Assembly (NCBI RefSeq): GCF_010093815.1
Contig: NW_022985567.1
Span: 521,367 to 585,366, forward strand
Source: Pseudovirgaria hyperparasitica
Lineage: Eukaryota; Ascomycota; Dothideomycetes; Acrospermales; Acrospermaceae
Direction of reading: 5' to 3'
DNA: 64,000 bases
This document shows positions 11,696-21,465 of the stretch, piece after piece; position 1 is the first letter of the stretch, and every line of letters begins with the position of its first letter. Made by a program: the position numbers and the translations under genes. The notes under the pieces are model-generated. The model made no database searches. It was not told the DNA's origin and was given only the letters and a program-made list of their open reading frames with translations.

Positions 11696-12101
11696 TTAAA
11701 CATTGATCGACATCTGCTGGTCCTCCTCATACACCGGCATGTATTCGAGACTCTGTGTAGAAACGCTCTGGAGGACCTTGTCCGAAGTCAGTGCTGAGAA
11801 TCCCCTAAAGTCACACGTTAGCTTCAAGTCCCGTTTGCAGAGAGCGGGTACGATAACTTACTTGATGATGCGGTACTCGTGAGTGATGCGGCCACCCTAG
11901 GTTCGGATCAGTTTACTAGCCATGCGGAGGTCCAAGACGACTTACAGCTTCGACGATCGCGTCTTTGGCTTGCTGCATGATGTGACCGGGGGTGTTGTCC
12001 GGGAATGTGACGATGACGGTCTTAAGGCTGACAGGCTTGGCAAGAGCTTGCGCATAAGCGCAGAATAGCGCGACGAGGAGTGTGAAGAGGGAGAATTTCA
12101 T
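11696..12101 (-). CDS. Secreted I9-type protease inhibitor / propeptide-like protein
   Basis: Exons 11946-12101, 11862-11896 and 11696-11804 (introns 49 and 57 nt) give 99 residues. Residues 1-20 are a clear signal peptide (MKFSLFTLLVALFCAYAQAL). The rest is one inhibitor I9 domain: KTVIVTFPDNTPGHIMQQAK, then ITHEYRIIKGFSALTSDKVL. This is the fold of subtilisin propeptides and of yeast proteinase B inhibitor Pbi2. With no protease domain attached, it should act in trans on a subtilisin-type protease in the secretory pathway, vacuole or medium. Yeast Pbi2 lacks a signal peptide, so the secretion signal is a difference. The start is fixed by the signal peptide. Confidence 0.88.
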
Positions 12102-12831
12102 GGTGTCGGGTGTGTCAGTATTTCTGTGGAATGTATGGAGGTGTAGGTTTGTAGGTGCGTAGGTGTGGGAGCGTTATCTATTAAAGAAAAGGCTCATTAG
12201 CACCTTCCTGAGACAGAGCCATGAGTGGGAACTCCCTTGGGTAGTATGTCATCGAGCTTATTCAGTCCTTAGTCATTCAGCTGTGACTGGACTCGGACGG
12301 GATGTTGTGGTCCAAGCCAGCGCTTGTTCTTCCAGGAACATTTTCTGTTGATAACATTCTACACTGAGAGGTAATTCTCATTTTTGGACTGGAAACTTGT
12401 TATGTTCAGCTGAGGAATAACCCAAAATTGTCGCCTCATCATTGATTTACACCGTCCATATCCGTACATCTCTTCACGCCCCTTTTACGTGCGCCGATGC
12501 TGGCTACAGGTTTTGAGCTCATTACAGCCTGTGTTGCGCACTTACGCCTGTCCTGCTACTGTATTCTCTTATCTCTGGACTCTTGTTTAGCTTAGCATTA
12601 GACTGAGAGCCTGATACGGCCTACGCGTGAATTCCTTCAACTGGAGACTCTGGCCTGTGCCTAAGGATCTACAGCATCTGGTATGTTGTTCATCTTTCTT
12701 ATGAGTAAACAACACTTCAGAGGCTCATTCTCAACGAGCGTCTATAGTCCATGAACTTGAGAAAGTGTAATTCTCCTTGAGAAGTGCCTTACGCGCCAAG
12801 CGAACCAGCCTACAAATACCACACACACAAC
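12102..12831. other. Intergenic, divergent promoters
   Basis: 730 bp between the inhibitor gene (-) and the AIM9-like gene (+). An ACGCGT at 12623-12628 is of no clear meaning. No gene or repeat seen. Confidence 0.5.
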
Positions 12832-14676
12832 ATGCCATTTCGATTTTCAATTCCATCTAAAAGCATGAGGCTATGGAGGGGCAAGCTTGTGATATCTCCA
12901 AGCTCATCTAGAACTTTGTCGATACTCTGTCGGGGTGAGAACCACTTGTTATCTATTGATACTATCTGTTAAGCATCATAGGCGATCGCATTGATCGCGA
13001 GGAGCTTTTCAAATATACGAACGGACGCTTCTTAGTCAGACATAAGGAACAATGCGACCAAAGATATCTGAAATTCGACTTGGACCAGCTTTGCGCTGTG
13101 GCCGCCTCTGCCGGCAATACTAAATCGCCTGTCCGCAAGATTGAGAAAATGGAAGGCGGTTTCAGCAAAGCATTACTCATGAGCAAAGAGGATGGAACAG
13201 AGGTCGTTGCTAAACTACCCTTCTCTATTACTGGACCCCCTAAGTACCTTACAGCATCTGAAGCAGCCGTTCTTCAATACTGTGCGTCCTCCATGTTTTA
13301 GATTGGAAATCTTGCGACTGATCTATACATCAACAGTGCATGATCACACCACAGTCCCGGTTCCCAAATTGCTCGCATGGAACGCCGACTCTTCGAATCC
13401 AGTCGGTGCCGAATATATTATAATGGAGAAGGCGGCTGGCTGCCAACTAGTCAAGAAATGGGGAGAGATGAAAGGCATAGATCCTCTCGAACTCATCAAG
13501 AACCTATGCCTGATTGAGGCTGATCTCGCGGCGATTGCTTTTCCGGCGAATGGAAGTCTTTACTTCCGTGAGTCGATGGGGACCGGCGACAAATACACAC
13601 TTCTATCCCCGGACCTGGATCCTTCTGGTCAATTTTGCATCGGGCCGTCTTGCGAGCGGTCATGGTTCGGTAAAGATGATACGGAATCTGTACAAGCTCG
13701 CTTCAATCGAGGACCATGTGAGTAATACTAGACCAACTCGCTTTCCTTACTAATGAGTTATATCCTATTAGGGCCCACTCTACCTGCTTTCGGCGTAGCG
13801 CTTGCCGAACGTGAGATTGCTCGGATTGAAGAGAACCCCAAAGTTGCTCCTCACGGACCACCACGAGGCTCTATTGAGGAACAGCTTGCCGCCTTGCAAA
13901 CGGCCAAAAAGGTCTTTCTTAACATGGGCACGGAGACACTTCCTGGACGCCTCGCGTGTCCGACCCTGTGGCATACTGACCTTCACATGGGAAACATATA
14001 TGTTAATAATGAAGAGCCTACCCAGATTGCCACACTCATTGATTGGCAGTCTACCGGGGTCTCCCCTTTGTTTTCTCAAGTTCGGTTTCCCGAACTCATA
14101 AACATTGACGAGGACTACAAGATTGGGCTCGAAATCCCACCGTTTCCGGACAACTTCGACGAGATGGACGACGACGATCAAGCGGTTGTTAAGTTCAAAC
14201 ACAAGCATAAATTGATGGGCAAGGCTTACGAGGCGGCCTGCGGTTTCAAGGTTCGAAAGGTCTCCGACTCCATAAGTCTTCCTCCTTTTTTTCGACAATT
14301 GTTTCTTCGTACCGGGGAGGCGCGGGAAGAGGGTATTGTACCACTTCGTCAATGCCTAATTGCAATTGCCCACATATGGAATGAAGCTCAATTCTCCAGC
14401 GACTGTCCATGCAATTTTAGTGCAGAAGAGATTGAAAAGCATCAGCAGGAGTTTTCACAATATAGGGATCACCACAGGCTCTTTGAAGTTGCCCGGCAGT
14501 GTTTGGATACCGATGATGACGGCTGGATCGCGCCCTATTACGACTTTGAGAAGAAGCAGCAGGAGAACAAGGAGGTTCTTGAACTTTGCATAGCTCACTG
14601 TGCAAAGTATGGTAAATCGGCCGAAGAGGTGCAGAGAATATGGCCGTACTATGAAGGGTTGAGCATTCATCTCTGA
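12832..14676 (+). CDS. AIM9-like phosphotransferase (APH/choline-kinase fold), probably mitochondrial
   Basis: Exons 12832-12934, 12982-13281, 13337-13717 and 13772-14676 (introns 47, 55 and 54 nt) give 562 residues. The fold is the aminoglycoside phosphotransferase-like kinase: KIEKMEGGFSKALLM near the nucleotide loop, VVAKLPF with the ATP lysine, the Brenner motif LWHTDLHMGNIYV and the metal-site LIDWQSTGVSPLF. The opening ELFKYTNGRFLVRHKEQ and the PVPKLLAWN block are typical of the fungal family named after yeast Aim9. The first 34 residues are basic, hydroxylated and without acidic residues, as in a mitochondrial presequence. Substrate is unknown for the family. Every splice junction restores conserved residues (for example GPW-PTLPAF). 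Confidence 0.88.
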
Positions 14677-15674
14677 TCAGTCATCATCAAGTCCAAGAGC
14701 TTATCAAGGACAAATTTGTGACAGTGCTATCAAAATGTCTTGAGTAGTGACTACAGATAATCTCACATGTGAAGTCAATGAAGGATGTATACTTCCCTTC
14801 GACGACTGGGGACGGATGTGCAAGAACACTATATCTTACACGACATACACCTATAGCTCTGGGAGAAATATCGTAGCAGCTTCGTTAAACGAAGACGAAA
14901 GAGTTGGCCAGCCCTTGTTACAGTGGTAAGAAGAGTCTAAATACTTAGGTGATCTTTGACTTATACTGCGTAATTACAGTCTTATAGATGTTTCGTATCA
15001 CTTCAAAGAACAAGCACAGATTGAACGACTAATCACCAACCTGGACAGGCACTACTTCCATACAGCATAACCTCACGATTTATGACTGGCTATCATCCAC
15101 TTCTTCTTATTCACGGCAACTTGAGGAAGATATCTGTGCTTGGCTGAATATTCTCCCAAAAAGGAAATCTGCATTTGACTGTGGTTATAATGTAATGTAA
15201 TGACAGGGTGGGCTGTCGAGTCAAATAATCCACGCTGAGCTGGAAAGCGACAACAGTGTTGAAACGACCTGAGGCGCTACGAACACCGGGTTGCAGGCGA
15301 ATCATTCTAGGGCATGACCTTGATGTCGAGGTTAATGAGCGAACGAGCTAGGCTAGTCTGCTGTACACTGGGTATGTCAAGGATGCTTCTCTGAACGTTA
15401 TATGGCAAATGAAAACTGCATACGGTATATGGTAATTTATGAAATCTTTCAAGCATCCATAATATGACGTAGGTATAGCCGGTAGACTCTAACTGCCCTA
15501 CCTATACGTCCTTTAGTAGTTCGTACTTACACTGTTATACTAGTCCGGATAATGATCTCATAGTTACTAATTAAAGAGGGGCGAGATTGAGAGAAACAGG
15601 AGTTCTTTATTACATAATCGGCCCATAGAAAGCTTCTGTTCAGCGTTACGTTATTTAGAAAATTATTACATATC
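14677..15674. other. Intergenic region without a supportable gene
   Basis: About 1 kb. Short open frames (near 14747 and 15111) show no signal peptide, motif or splice logic. The segment 15370-15660 is AT-rich and probably the SDR promoter. Confidence 0.45.
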
Positions 15675-16731
15675 ATGACCCTAAATACTGTGTCTGGCAA
15701 GGTCGCAATCGTCACGGGGGGAGGGTCAGGTACGTCAAGTAGTATAACAATTGTAGGAAGCCTTCTAATGACGAATATTCCATAGGCATTGGCCTTGCAT
15801 TCGTCCGCCTGCTGCAATCTAGAAACTGCAATGTTGTTATCGGAGATCTTTGCTTGATCGAAGAATCAAAGGTGCTCGTGGAAGAAAGCGCCGTTCGATC
15901 TGTCGCTAAAGTTCTATTTAAAGAAACAGACGTCTCAGACTGGAAGCAGTTGGGGGAACTATTCTCCTTTACAGAGAGTCATCTAGGTGTTCCAGACATC
16001 GTGTGTCCTGGCGCAGGAGTATTTGAGCCAGTATGCTAATCAACATCTCTGGCAAAAACCGGGCTGATAAAACGTGCAGAAATGGTCAAACTTCTGGGAG
16101 GACAGTGAGACAGACAGTTACAAGACAATTGCCATTAATTGCGAACACCCAGTGAAGGCCACTCGTCTCGCAATTCGGGCCTTTTTGAAAGCGGACAAGC
16201 CCGGCGTTATTGTCCATATATCATCGACCGGAGCGCAGGTTGCTGCATTGAACATTCCAATATACTGCTCAAGCAAGGCCTTCATCAGCCACTTCGTGCG
16301 TACCTTAGCATCTCTTCAGGCAGAAAACATCAAAGTAGTTGCCGTTGCCCCTGGGTGAGTTCGCTTAGTCTTCATTTTGGCGCATCAAACTTTCACTAAG
16401 CAGATTAAGAGCCGTAAATACACCATTATGGAGCAAATGGGATAATGAGGGCTCTGAGCGTGGGAAATCTGATAGGAGTGCTTGGGCTAGTCCGGCTGAG
16501 ATTGCTAAAGTCATGCTGGCTCTATGTGAAGATTCGCAGTATCAGGGAGGTACCGTTCTCGAGGCCTATGGTGGTGGCCGAATACGACGAGTCGAGATGT
16601 TGAACGATCCTGGCCCATCTGGGGCTGATATAGGAGTTGATGGTCGTCCAAAAGGACTATCAAGGGATGATCTGAATATTATGCAGGAGGAAATCCAGGA
16701 GCACTTAGCCCGTGAGCGGGGGAACGCGTGA
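15675..16731 (+). CDS. Short-chain dehydrogenase/reductase (15-PGDH-like SDR)
   Basis: Exons 15675-15729, 15786-16030, 16080-16354 and 16404-16731 (introns 56, 49 and 49 nt) give 300 residues. It is a classical SDR: VAIVTGGGSGIGLAF (residues 9-23) binds NAD(P), an Asp in IGDL follows beta-2, and DVSDW follows the next strand. The catalytic pair is Ser in HISSTGA and YxxxK in YCSSK. The C-terminal tail of about 60 residues is longer than a minimal SDR. Substrate is not readable; the best match is the fungal group resembling 15-hydroxyprostaglandin dehydrogenase. No neighbour suggests a pathway. Confidence 0.87.
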
Positions 16732-17050
16732 AGAATATCAGTTTTATGGGACGCGGGTTATCTCCAGGGTCTGTCAGGGGCAGCAAAGTTATAAGGTTAT
16801 GCATGCAAACAGCCATGAATGAGCACGCTTGATACCTGTTGGTGATCCATCTACGTTGATGGATGCATACCTGGTCCTTAGCTACTTGTGCCCCACTAGC
16901 GTGGGGCACCACCACTAGTACCGCCTGCGCTGGTCTTAGGCTTCACGTCCACAGTGTCTCTACGTTCCGGTGCGATACATACTTCGACCCCAACCTCAAG
17001 CTTCACACGAGAACCAGAGCTCGTACACGGTCCATCTTCTAGCAAACACC
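16732..17050. other. Intergenic with a perfect 22-bp inverted repeat; NEDD8 promoter
   Basis: 319 bp. At 16888-16909 two 9-bp arms, GTGCCCCAC and GTGGGGCAC, flank a 4-base loop TAGC. It lies 141 bp above the NEDD8 start and 156 bp past the SDR stop. GTGGGG also fits the loose CreA consensus SYGGRG, but that consensus is common by chance. Confidence 0.6.
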
Positions 17051-17400
17051 ATGCAGATCAAGTATGCCTGCTCCAGCTTCTTTCTGTTTACGAGTGTCTG
17101 AAGCTAACTTTGAGATCAGAGTCAGAACCCTCACAGGCAAGGAGATCGAGCTCGACATCGACCCAGAATTCAAGGTATCACGGATAAAGGAGCGTGTAGA
17201 GGAGAAGGAAGGCATCCCACCAGTCCAGCAACGTCTCATTTTCGGCGGAAAGCAAATGTAAAGCAGATCTTGTCCAAGCCTCAGTCCACAGGCTAATACC
17301 TTTGTCTAATAGGGCTGACGAGAAGACCGCCGCCGAATATAACCTCGAAGGAGGCGCCACTTTGCATTTGGTTCTTGCGCTGCGTGGTGGATCGGCCTAA
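17051..17400 (+). CDS. nedd8: NEDD8 / RUB1 ubiquitin-like modifier
   Basis: Exons 17051-17061, 17120-17257 and 17313-17400 give 78 residues. NEDD8 is conjugated to cullins and switches on cullin-RING ubiquitin ligases. The protein is colinear with ubiquitin ([17 protein letters not shown] ... [16 protein letters not shown]). It is marked as NEDD8 rather than ubiquitin by Ala at position 72 in LALRGG, where ubiquitin has Arg, and by the acidic helix with EKEGIPP. Mature protein would end at Gly76; a two-residue SA tail must be clipped by a Yuh1/UCHL3-type hydrolase. The first coding exon is only 11 nt. The elongin A gene is its convergent neighbour. Confidence 0.96.
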
Positions 17401-17859
17401 GTATGGCAGTATATGGGCAAGGGCATCATGAGATCAACGATGGGTGCAGCGATACTGCGAACTAGGCATATCACACTGGGGTGATGATGAATGCAGCGAG
17501 CAACATCACCAAGGATCGTAACACTACTGGATGAGGATTGGGGCGTTTGGATGATTTACTTTGTCATGACACAGCAATAAACACGATTTGGAGGCGCAAG
17601 GGCACATCAAACTATCCATCTGTCCTTGCTCAACTACGGCGCAATCTATGCAATCGGCTGACAAGTGTCGAAGGCTTCGAAGCAGAGAGCTATGAATCAT
17701 TTACCATTGCTCATAACAGGTACTTTCATTTAAATCATAACCCTTATTTGATGGACTGAAACAGAGATAACATGCCTAGCTCATATCAAGGCCCGGAACG
17801 CTAAAGTATACTTCAATAGATCGCTAATATGCATAGAGTTTCGTAAAATTAACTTGCGG
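17401..17859. other. Intergenic, convergent 3' regions
   Basis: 459 bases between NEDD8 (+) and elongin A (-). Nothing recognisable beyond probable 3' untranslated sequence. Confidence 0.5.
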
Positions 17860-18843
17860 TCACCTTTTAAAGCGACTCTGGTTTGGAGGCATGAACACGC
17901 TAACGTCTTTCTTCTTCCGCCTGAGCGGCCTGGCTGGCAAATTCGTCGGTGATGTTTGCCTATGTCCTGAGACATCTGTCTTAGAAAGGTTTGCGGTAAA
18001 GTTGGAGGATTTCTGAGGAGGCGGTGGTGATGGCGTCGGCGTCAAGCCAGTTGGACTACGACGTGGTGGGGGTATGTAAGAGACAGTCTTGCGCTTGATT
18101 GGAACGGGTTTGGTCTTGGATACTGCAATCTTGCGTGGAGGAGTAGCCGTTGGTTCATCTATTGATGCCATGGAGTCTCCGAATATGTCTTCATCTTCGT
18201 CGTCAAAGGAAAGCTTCCGTTTTGGAGCAGGCCTGCTGGGTTCGCTTTGGAGGATCTTTGGTACTTTCTTCATCTCCTGTGCCTCCTTGGCGGCTTTACG
18301 TTGAGCTATAAGGTCGGAGGAGATGGGTACCTTGTGCGGTACTGAGTTCGCAGCCTTAGTAAATGGCTTCCTTGTGGTGCTGATGATGCTTGGAGTAGAA
18401 CGTCTCAAGGGCGTAGTCCGTCGTCGCTTCGGGCCTTGAGTGATCCTTTCAGGTACAAATTGAGTTTTGTCCATACTTCGTTCGTCTTCAATACGCTTGA
18501 GTCGCTCAGCCAGATTCTGACTTGATCTTTGAGCTGCCTCTGCCTCCTGTTTTTGAAGATATTTGTAGAACTTGTACCAGTTTTTGCGTCCCCTCGCTTT
18601 GAGGTCCTCTGGATATTTGTGATAATTTGGAATTTCCTTGCGGATGATTGCCAACCATAGCTCGTCGTCTTTGCCAGCAATTTGCGGGCAGTTCTGCTCA
18701 AGCCGGTATAGTTGCTCCGGGTTATCAATTTTCCTGAGAAATGGTTGGCACCATTCGTACTCCAATGAACCAACGTCATCAACAGCAGTAATATTGCGGA
18801 CAACTGCTCTTAGCGCTAGTTTGGTCAAAGATGCGACCGGCAT
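17860..18843 (-). CDS. Elongin A (RNA polymerase II transcription factor SIII subunit A)
   Basis: A single exon of 327 residues. The first 120 match the Elongin_A domain: MPVASLTKLALRAVVRNI is the BC-box-like start that binds elongin C, and IPNYHKYPEDLKARGRKNWYKFYKYL is the conserved core. The remainder is Pro/Ser/Lys-rich and probably disordered, with an acidic patch DDEDEDIFGD and a basic C-terminus (RPLRRKKKDV). In yeast, Ela1 with Elc1 and Cul3 ubiquitylates stalled Rpb1, a ligase that needs Rub1/NEDD8 on the cullin. The NEDD8 gene is 460 bp away; whether this means anything is open. Confidence 0.9.
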   Translation of the reverse strand: MPVASLTKLALRAVVRNITAVDDVGSLEYEWCQPFLRKIDNPEQLYRLEQNCPQIAGKDDELWLAIIRKEIPNYHKYPEDLKARGRKNWYKFYKYLQKQEAEAAQRSSQNLAERLKRIEDERSMDKTQFVPERITQGPKRRRTTPLRRSTPSIISTTRKPFTKAANSVPHKVPISSDLIAQRKAAKEAQEMKKVPKILQSEPSRPAPKRKLSFDDEDEDIFGDSMASIDEPTATPPRKIAVSKTKPVPIKRKTVSYIPPPRRSPTGLTPTPSPPPPQKSSNFTANLSKTDVSGHRQTSPTNLPARPLRRKKKDVSVFMPPNQSRFKR

Positions 18844-19483
18844 TTTGATGACGACACACGGGCTGAGTAGAGAGTTCTTTTATCTACGATTTAAATGTAG
18901 ACGCCTCTAGCCAGAGAATTGCGAAGTAGATAGATGAGGTGTGAAGATCGAATGTCAAACGAGGTCAAACTGAATACAGTTCAAAGCACAGAAATGACAA
19001 CAAAACCGAAGAAAACAACAGTTGGTCTGGCCTGGTGAAATGTTCTCCAGAGTGGTCGCAATGTGGAGGCGTGTTCAAGCCTGGGAGAGTTTGGCAATGT
19101 TGTAGTCTTATGGTGTCTGACAACAATTTGATGTATTCACCGGTAGATGGTTCTGTGGAATATTGCAGAGTGGAAAAGAGTGTCTGTAGCATATTCGATA
19201 ATCTCGTTGGGCAGTGTTTGATAGTGTGAGCTAATTCGAGGTGAATGATTGATGTTCTTTCTCCAGCCACACACGTGCTAATTAATCCATCCATGGATCG
19301 CTAGCGCGCAGGGCGGACCAGTAATTACTGCGACGATCCATGAACAATAGCAACTAGACTTTCACATCTGCTCTGAATAGCTCTGCTCTGCTCTGCCTAA
19401 GTTCTCCGCTCCATGTAACAAGTCCCCTCGATCGCATCCTTCCGACAACCTGCGCGACAACCTATGCAACCGAAGTACGCAAT
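18844..19483. other. Intergenic, divergent promoters
   Basis: 640 bp between elongin A (-) and THO7 (+). A run of CTCTGCTCTG near 19370-19395 is a short pyrimidine-rich repeat, probably part of the THO7 leader. No gene seen. Confidence 0.5.
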
Positions 19484-20555
19484 ATGACCGCTAGAATATC
19501 CAACAATTACGGCCTGCTGGATCAGGCTGAAGAAGGTTTGTCAATGGCTTGATCGCGACTGCCCGAGTACCAACCAATACATAGATGAAATCCACAAATC
19601 ACGACCATATGCTATTGAGACCAAGCCCTTTACGAGAATCGCAAGCCGACTGTTGCAGCCTACGTCGCTGATCAATCAACCGCCCGCTCATCTGCCGACT
19701 CCACCTCCAGACGGCAACACACTTGACGAAGAGGCCGCGGCGAAAACGGCAGACCGGCAGCAAATCGAGGAGCAGCGAAGGATATGGAGAGAAGAATGCA
19801 TGCTTGATTTTGCAGCCTTTGAAAGTAGCATTGTGCGCATTCAACTTCTTCACAATAGTAATGAAGTAGAGAGGGCGCGTTACGCGGCTGAGAAGCTGAA
19901 GATCCAGGAGACCATGCAAAGAGTCAGGGACAACACAACAGAACTTCACGTTCAACTCGAAGAAGCCCAAAACAAGCTTACACTTCGCAAGACTTACGAT
20001 CAGCTAGCTGACAAGATTCTGAGTAATCGCATGCTAAAGCCAAGAGAAGATCAACATGTCCAGTTGGAGAAGTTGAATTCTGAGATTGCTGAACTGGAGC
20101 GCGAGAAAGAGCAGTATGCGGAGACATGGACCGAACGGCGTAACCAGTTCAAGAGGATTGTGGAGGAAGGCAAGAATATGCTGCGTATTATCCGTGACGA
20201 GAAAGAAGAGGCTGAGCGTAAGGAAGGTATGGAGGGCGGCGATGACGTAGACGACGGTGAGGGTAGTACAGTACGTGGAGAAATAAGCCGAATGGGTACG
20301 CCAAAACCTGATGGTGCTGTTACTCCCATGCATAAGAGCAATAATGGAGATGAGAGTTCATCACAGCTTGCTGTACCTAAATCTCAACACGGCATGTCAG
20401 GATCGCCCGCTCACACAAGGAGCACAGATTTGTCACCTGTGGGACCAGAAGAGAAAGATACCCATGATACAGACATGACCAATAGCGAAGGAGAGATTGA
20501 GGAGGGCGAGGCAGATGTTGACTCTGATATCGGCGAGGCTATGGTCACAGAGTAG
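19484..20555 (+). CDS. tho7: THO complex subunit 7 (THOC7/Tho7)
   Basis: Exons 19484-19535 and 19585-20555 (49-nt intron with a GTTTGT donor) give 340 residues. THO couples transcription to mRNA packaging and export. The family shows in HKSRPYAIETKPFTRIASR just after the intron, then a long coiled-coil region (about residues 70-205) with ERARYAAEKLKIQETM, YDQLADKIL and ERREKEQYAETW-like heptads. The C-terminal third is acidic and low in complexity (SEGEIEEGEADVDSDIGE). The donor is weak but the joined sequence EEDEIHKSRP fits the family. Confidence 0.9.
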
Positions 20556-20745
20556 GAATTTCGCTACTATCATCGTCCATTGCATAGCGCGGTGTCGGGA
20601 TTTGCATGTTTTACATTCGTGTGGGTATCTATCATCTACCTCTGAGCCCGTCGCTATTAGAACAAGATTATGGATCGCTCAACTGGAAAGACGCACTTTC
20701 CACCATCAACGTACTCTGCGAAATCATCTATACCCGGAGAACACC

Positions 20746-21202
20746 CTAGGATGTTTTCAACAGGCTAGCCTTTGCATTCTCAACAGCCTCTTTTGCCTTC
20801 GTGACCTCTTCTGTGGCAGAAGAGTTGTCCTGCTCCTGTGCAGTTTCCTTGGTGGTGTCAGTTCCTTGTCTAGTGATCAACCAGAGTGAGTCTTTAGCGT
20901 CCGCTGTACTCACCATCTCTTGCTCCAACTTCGCAACAGCACTAGCAATTGAATTTCGCACCGTGGGTATCATGACTTTAGTTTCTTCTAGAGCTTTTTT
21001 CTACTAAAAGGTTAGTAGCTCCCGGCGTCTAAGTCCTTCCTTTTCATGCCTCTTGCTTAATTTCGTATTCGTCACCGTTTGCATCCTCGAGTTTCTTGAT
21101 GCTGGACTCCTGTTGCTCGAGCTCTTTGTGATAACTGAGCTCTTCCTTGACAAGTCGATTGACAGATGAAGTAGCGATTGCGAGCTTCGAGGGTGGAGGC
21201 AT
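20746..21202 (-). CDS. Tubulin-binding cofactor A (Rbl2)
   Basis: Exons 21050-21202, 20914-21000 and 20746-20847 give 113 residues. TBCA captures folded beta-tubulin on its way to the heterodimer. The N-terminus MPPPSKLAIATSSVNRLVKEE and the block KKALEETKVMIPTVRNSIA are diagnostic; the protein is a three-helix bundle. Intron 1 (21001-21049) begins with GC (donor GCATGA) and ends TAG after a CTAAC branch: a GC-AG intron. Intron 2 (20848-20913, 66 nt) is my choice because it leaves the frame open and joins KLEQEM to ETAQEQ; a read-through form adds 22 residues. The longer upstream start at 21304 lacks family support. Confidence 0.88.
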
Positions 21203-21465
21203 TGTGGATAGAGGCAAAATATCCGTGGCGCTGCTTGATCGGATATCCTGGTACGTTGGACTGAGGGGCATAAGGTATGAGGTAAGTCGCCTAGATTCCG
21301 CCAAGCCTATTTAACGAAACAGGTTAGTCTTGACGCGAGCCCGCGATCGAAAGTCGCGACGCGTCGACTTTTACCCGCCCGCATAACCATTTGTTCTTGG
21401 CTCGCCATCATCTTCCCTCACTCACACTCACATCTCAACCTCCCAGTGTGGTTTGTCACGCTGCC
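21203..21465. promoter_or_regulatory. Shared divergent promoter TBCA / MCM4
   Basis: 263 bp between two start codons facing apart. It carries the palindrome CGACGCGTCG at 21357-21366. Confidence 0.65.
21357..21366. promoter_or_regulatory. MluI cell-cycle box above MCM4
   Basis: CGACGCGTCG with core ACGCGT at 21359-21364, about 100 bp above the MCM4 start. It is identical over 11 bp (GCGACGCGTCG) to the site in the CDC7/CND1 promoter. Confidence 0.6.

Noticed and set aside
12623-12628. Other ACGCGT hexamers (also near 1131, 5127, 16727, 24210, 46039, 49088) as cell-cycle boxes
   Set aside because: The hexamer is expected about fifteen times in 64 kb by chance; only the extended sites in replication promoters were kept.
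13390-13400. tRNA B-box-like CTTCGAATCC
   Set aside because: It lies inside a secure coding exon and lacks an A box or cloverleaf around it. No other tRNA candidate was seen.
21203-21304. Upstream extension of TBCA by 34 residues
   Set aside because: The family starts at MPPPSKLAIATSS, and the extension would occupy most of the shared promoter with MCM4.
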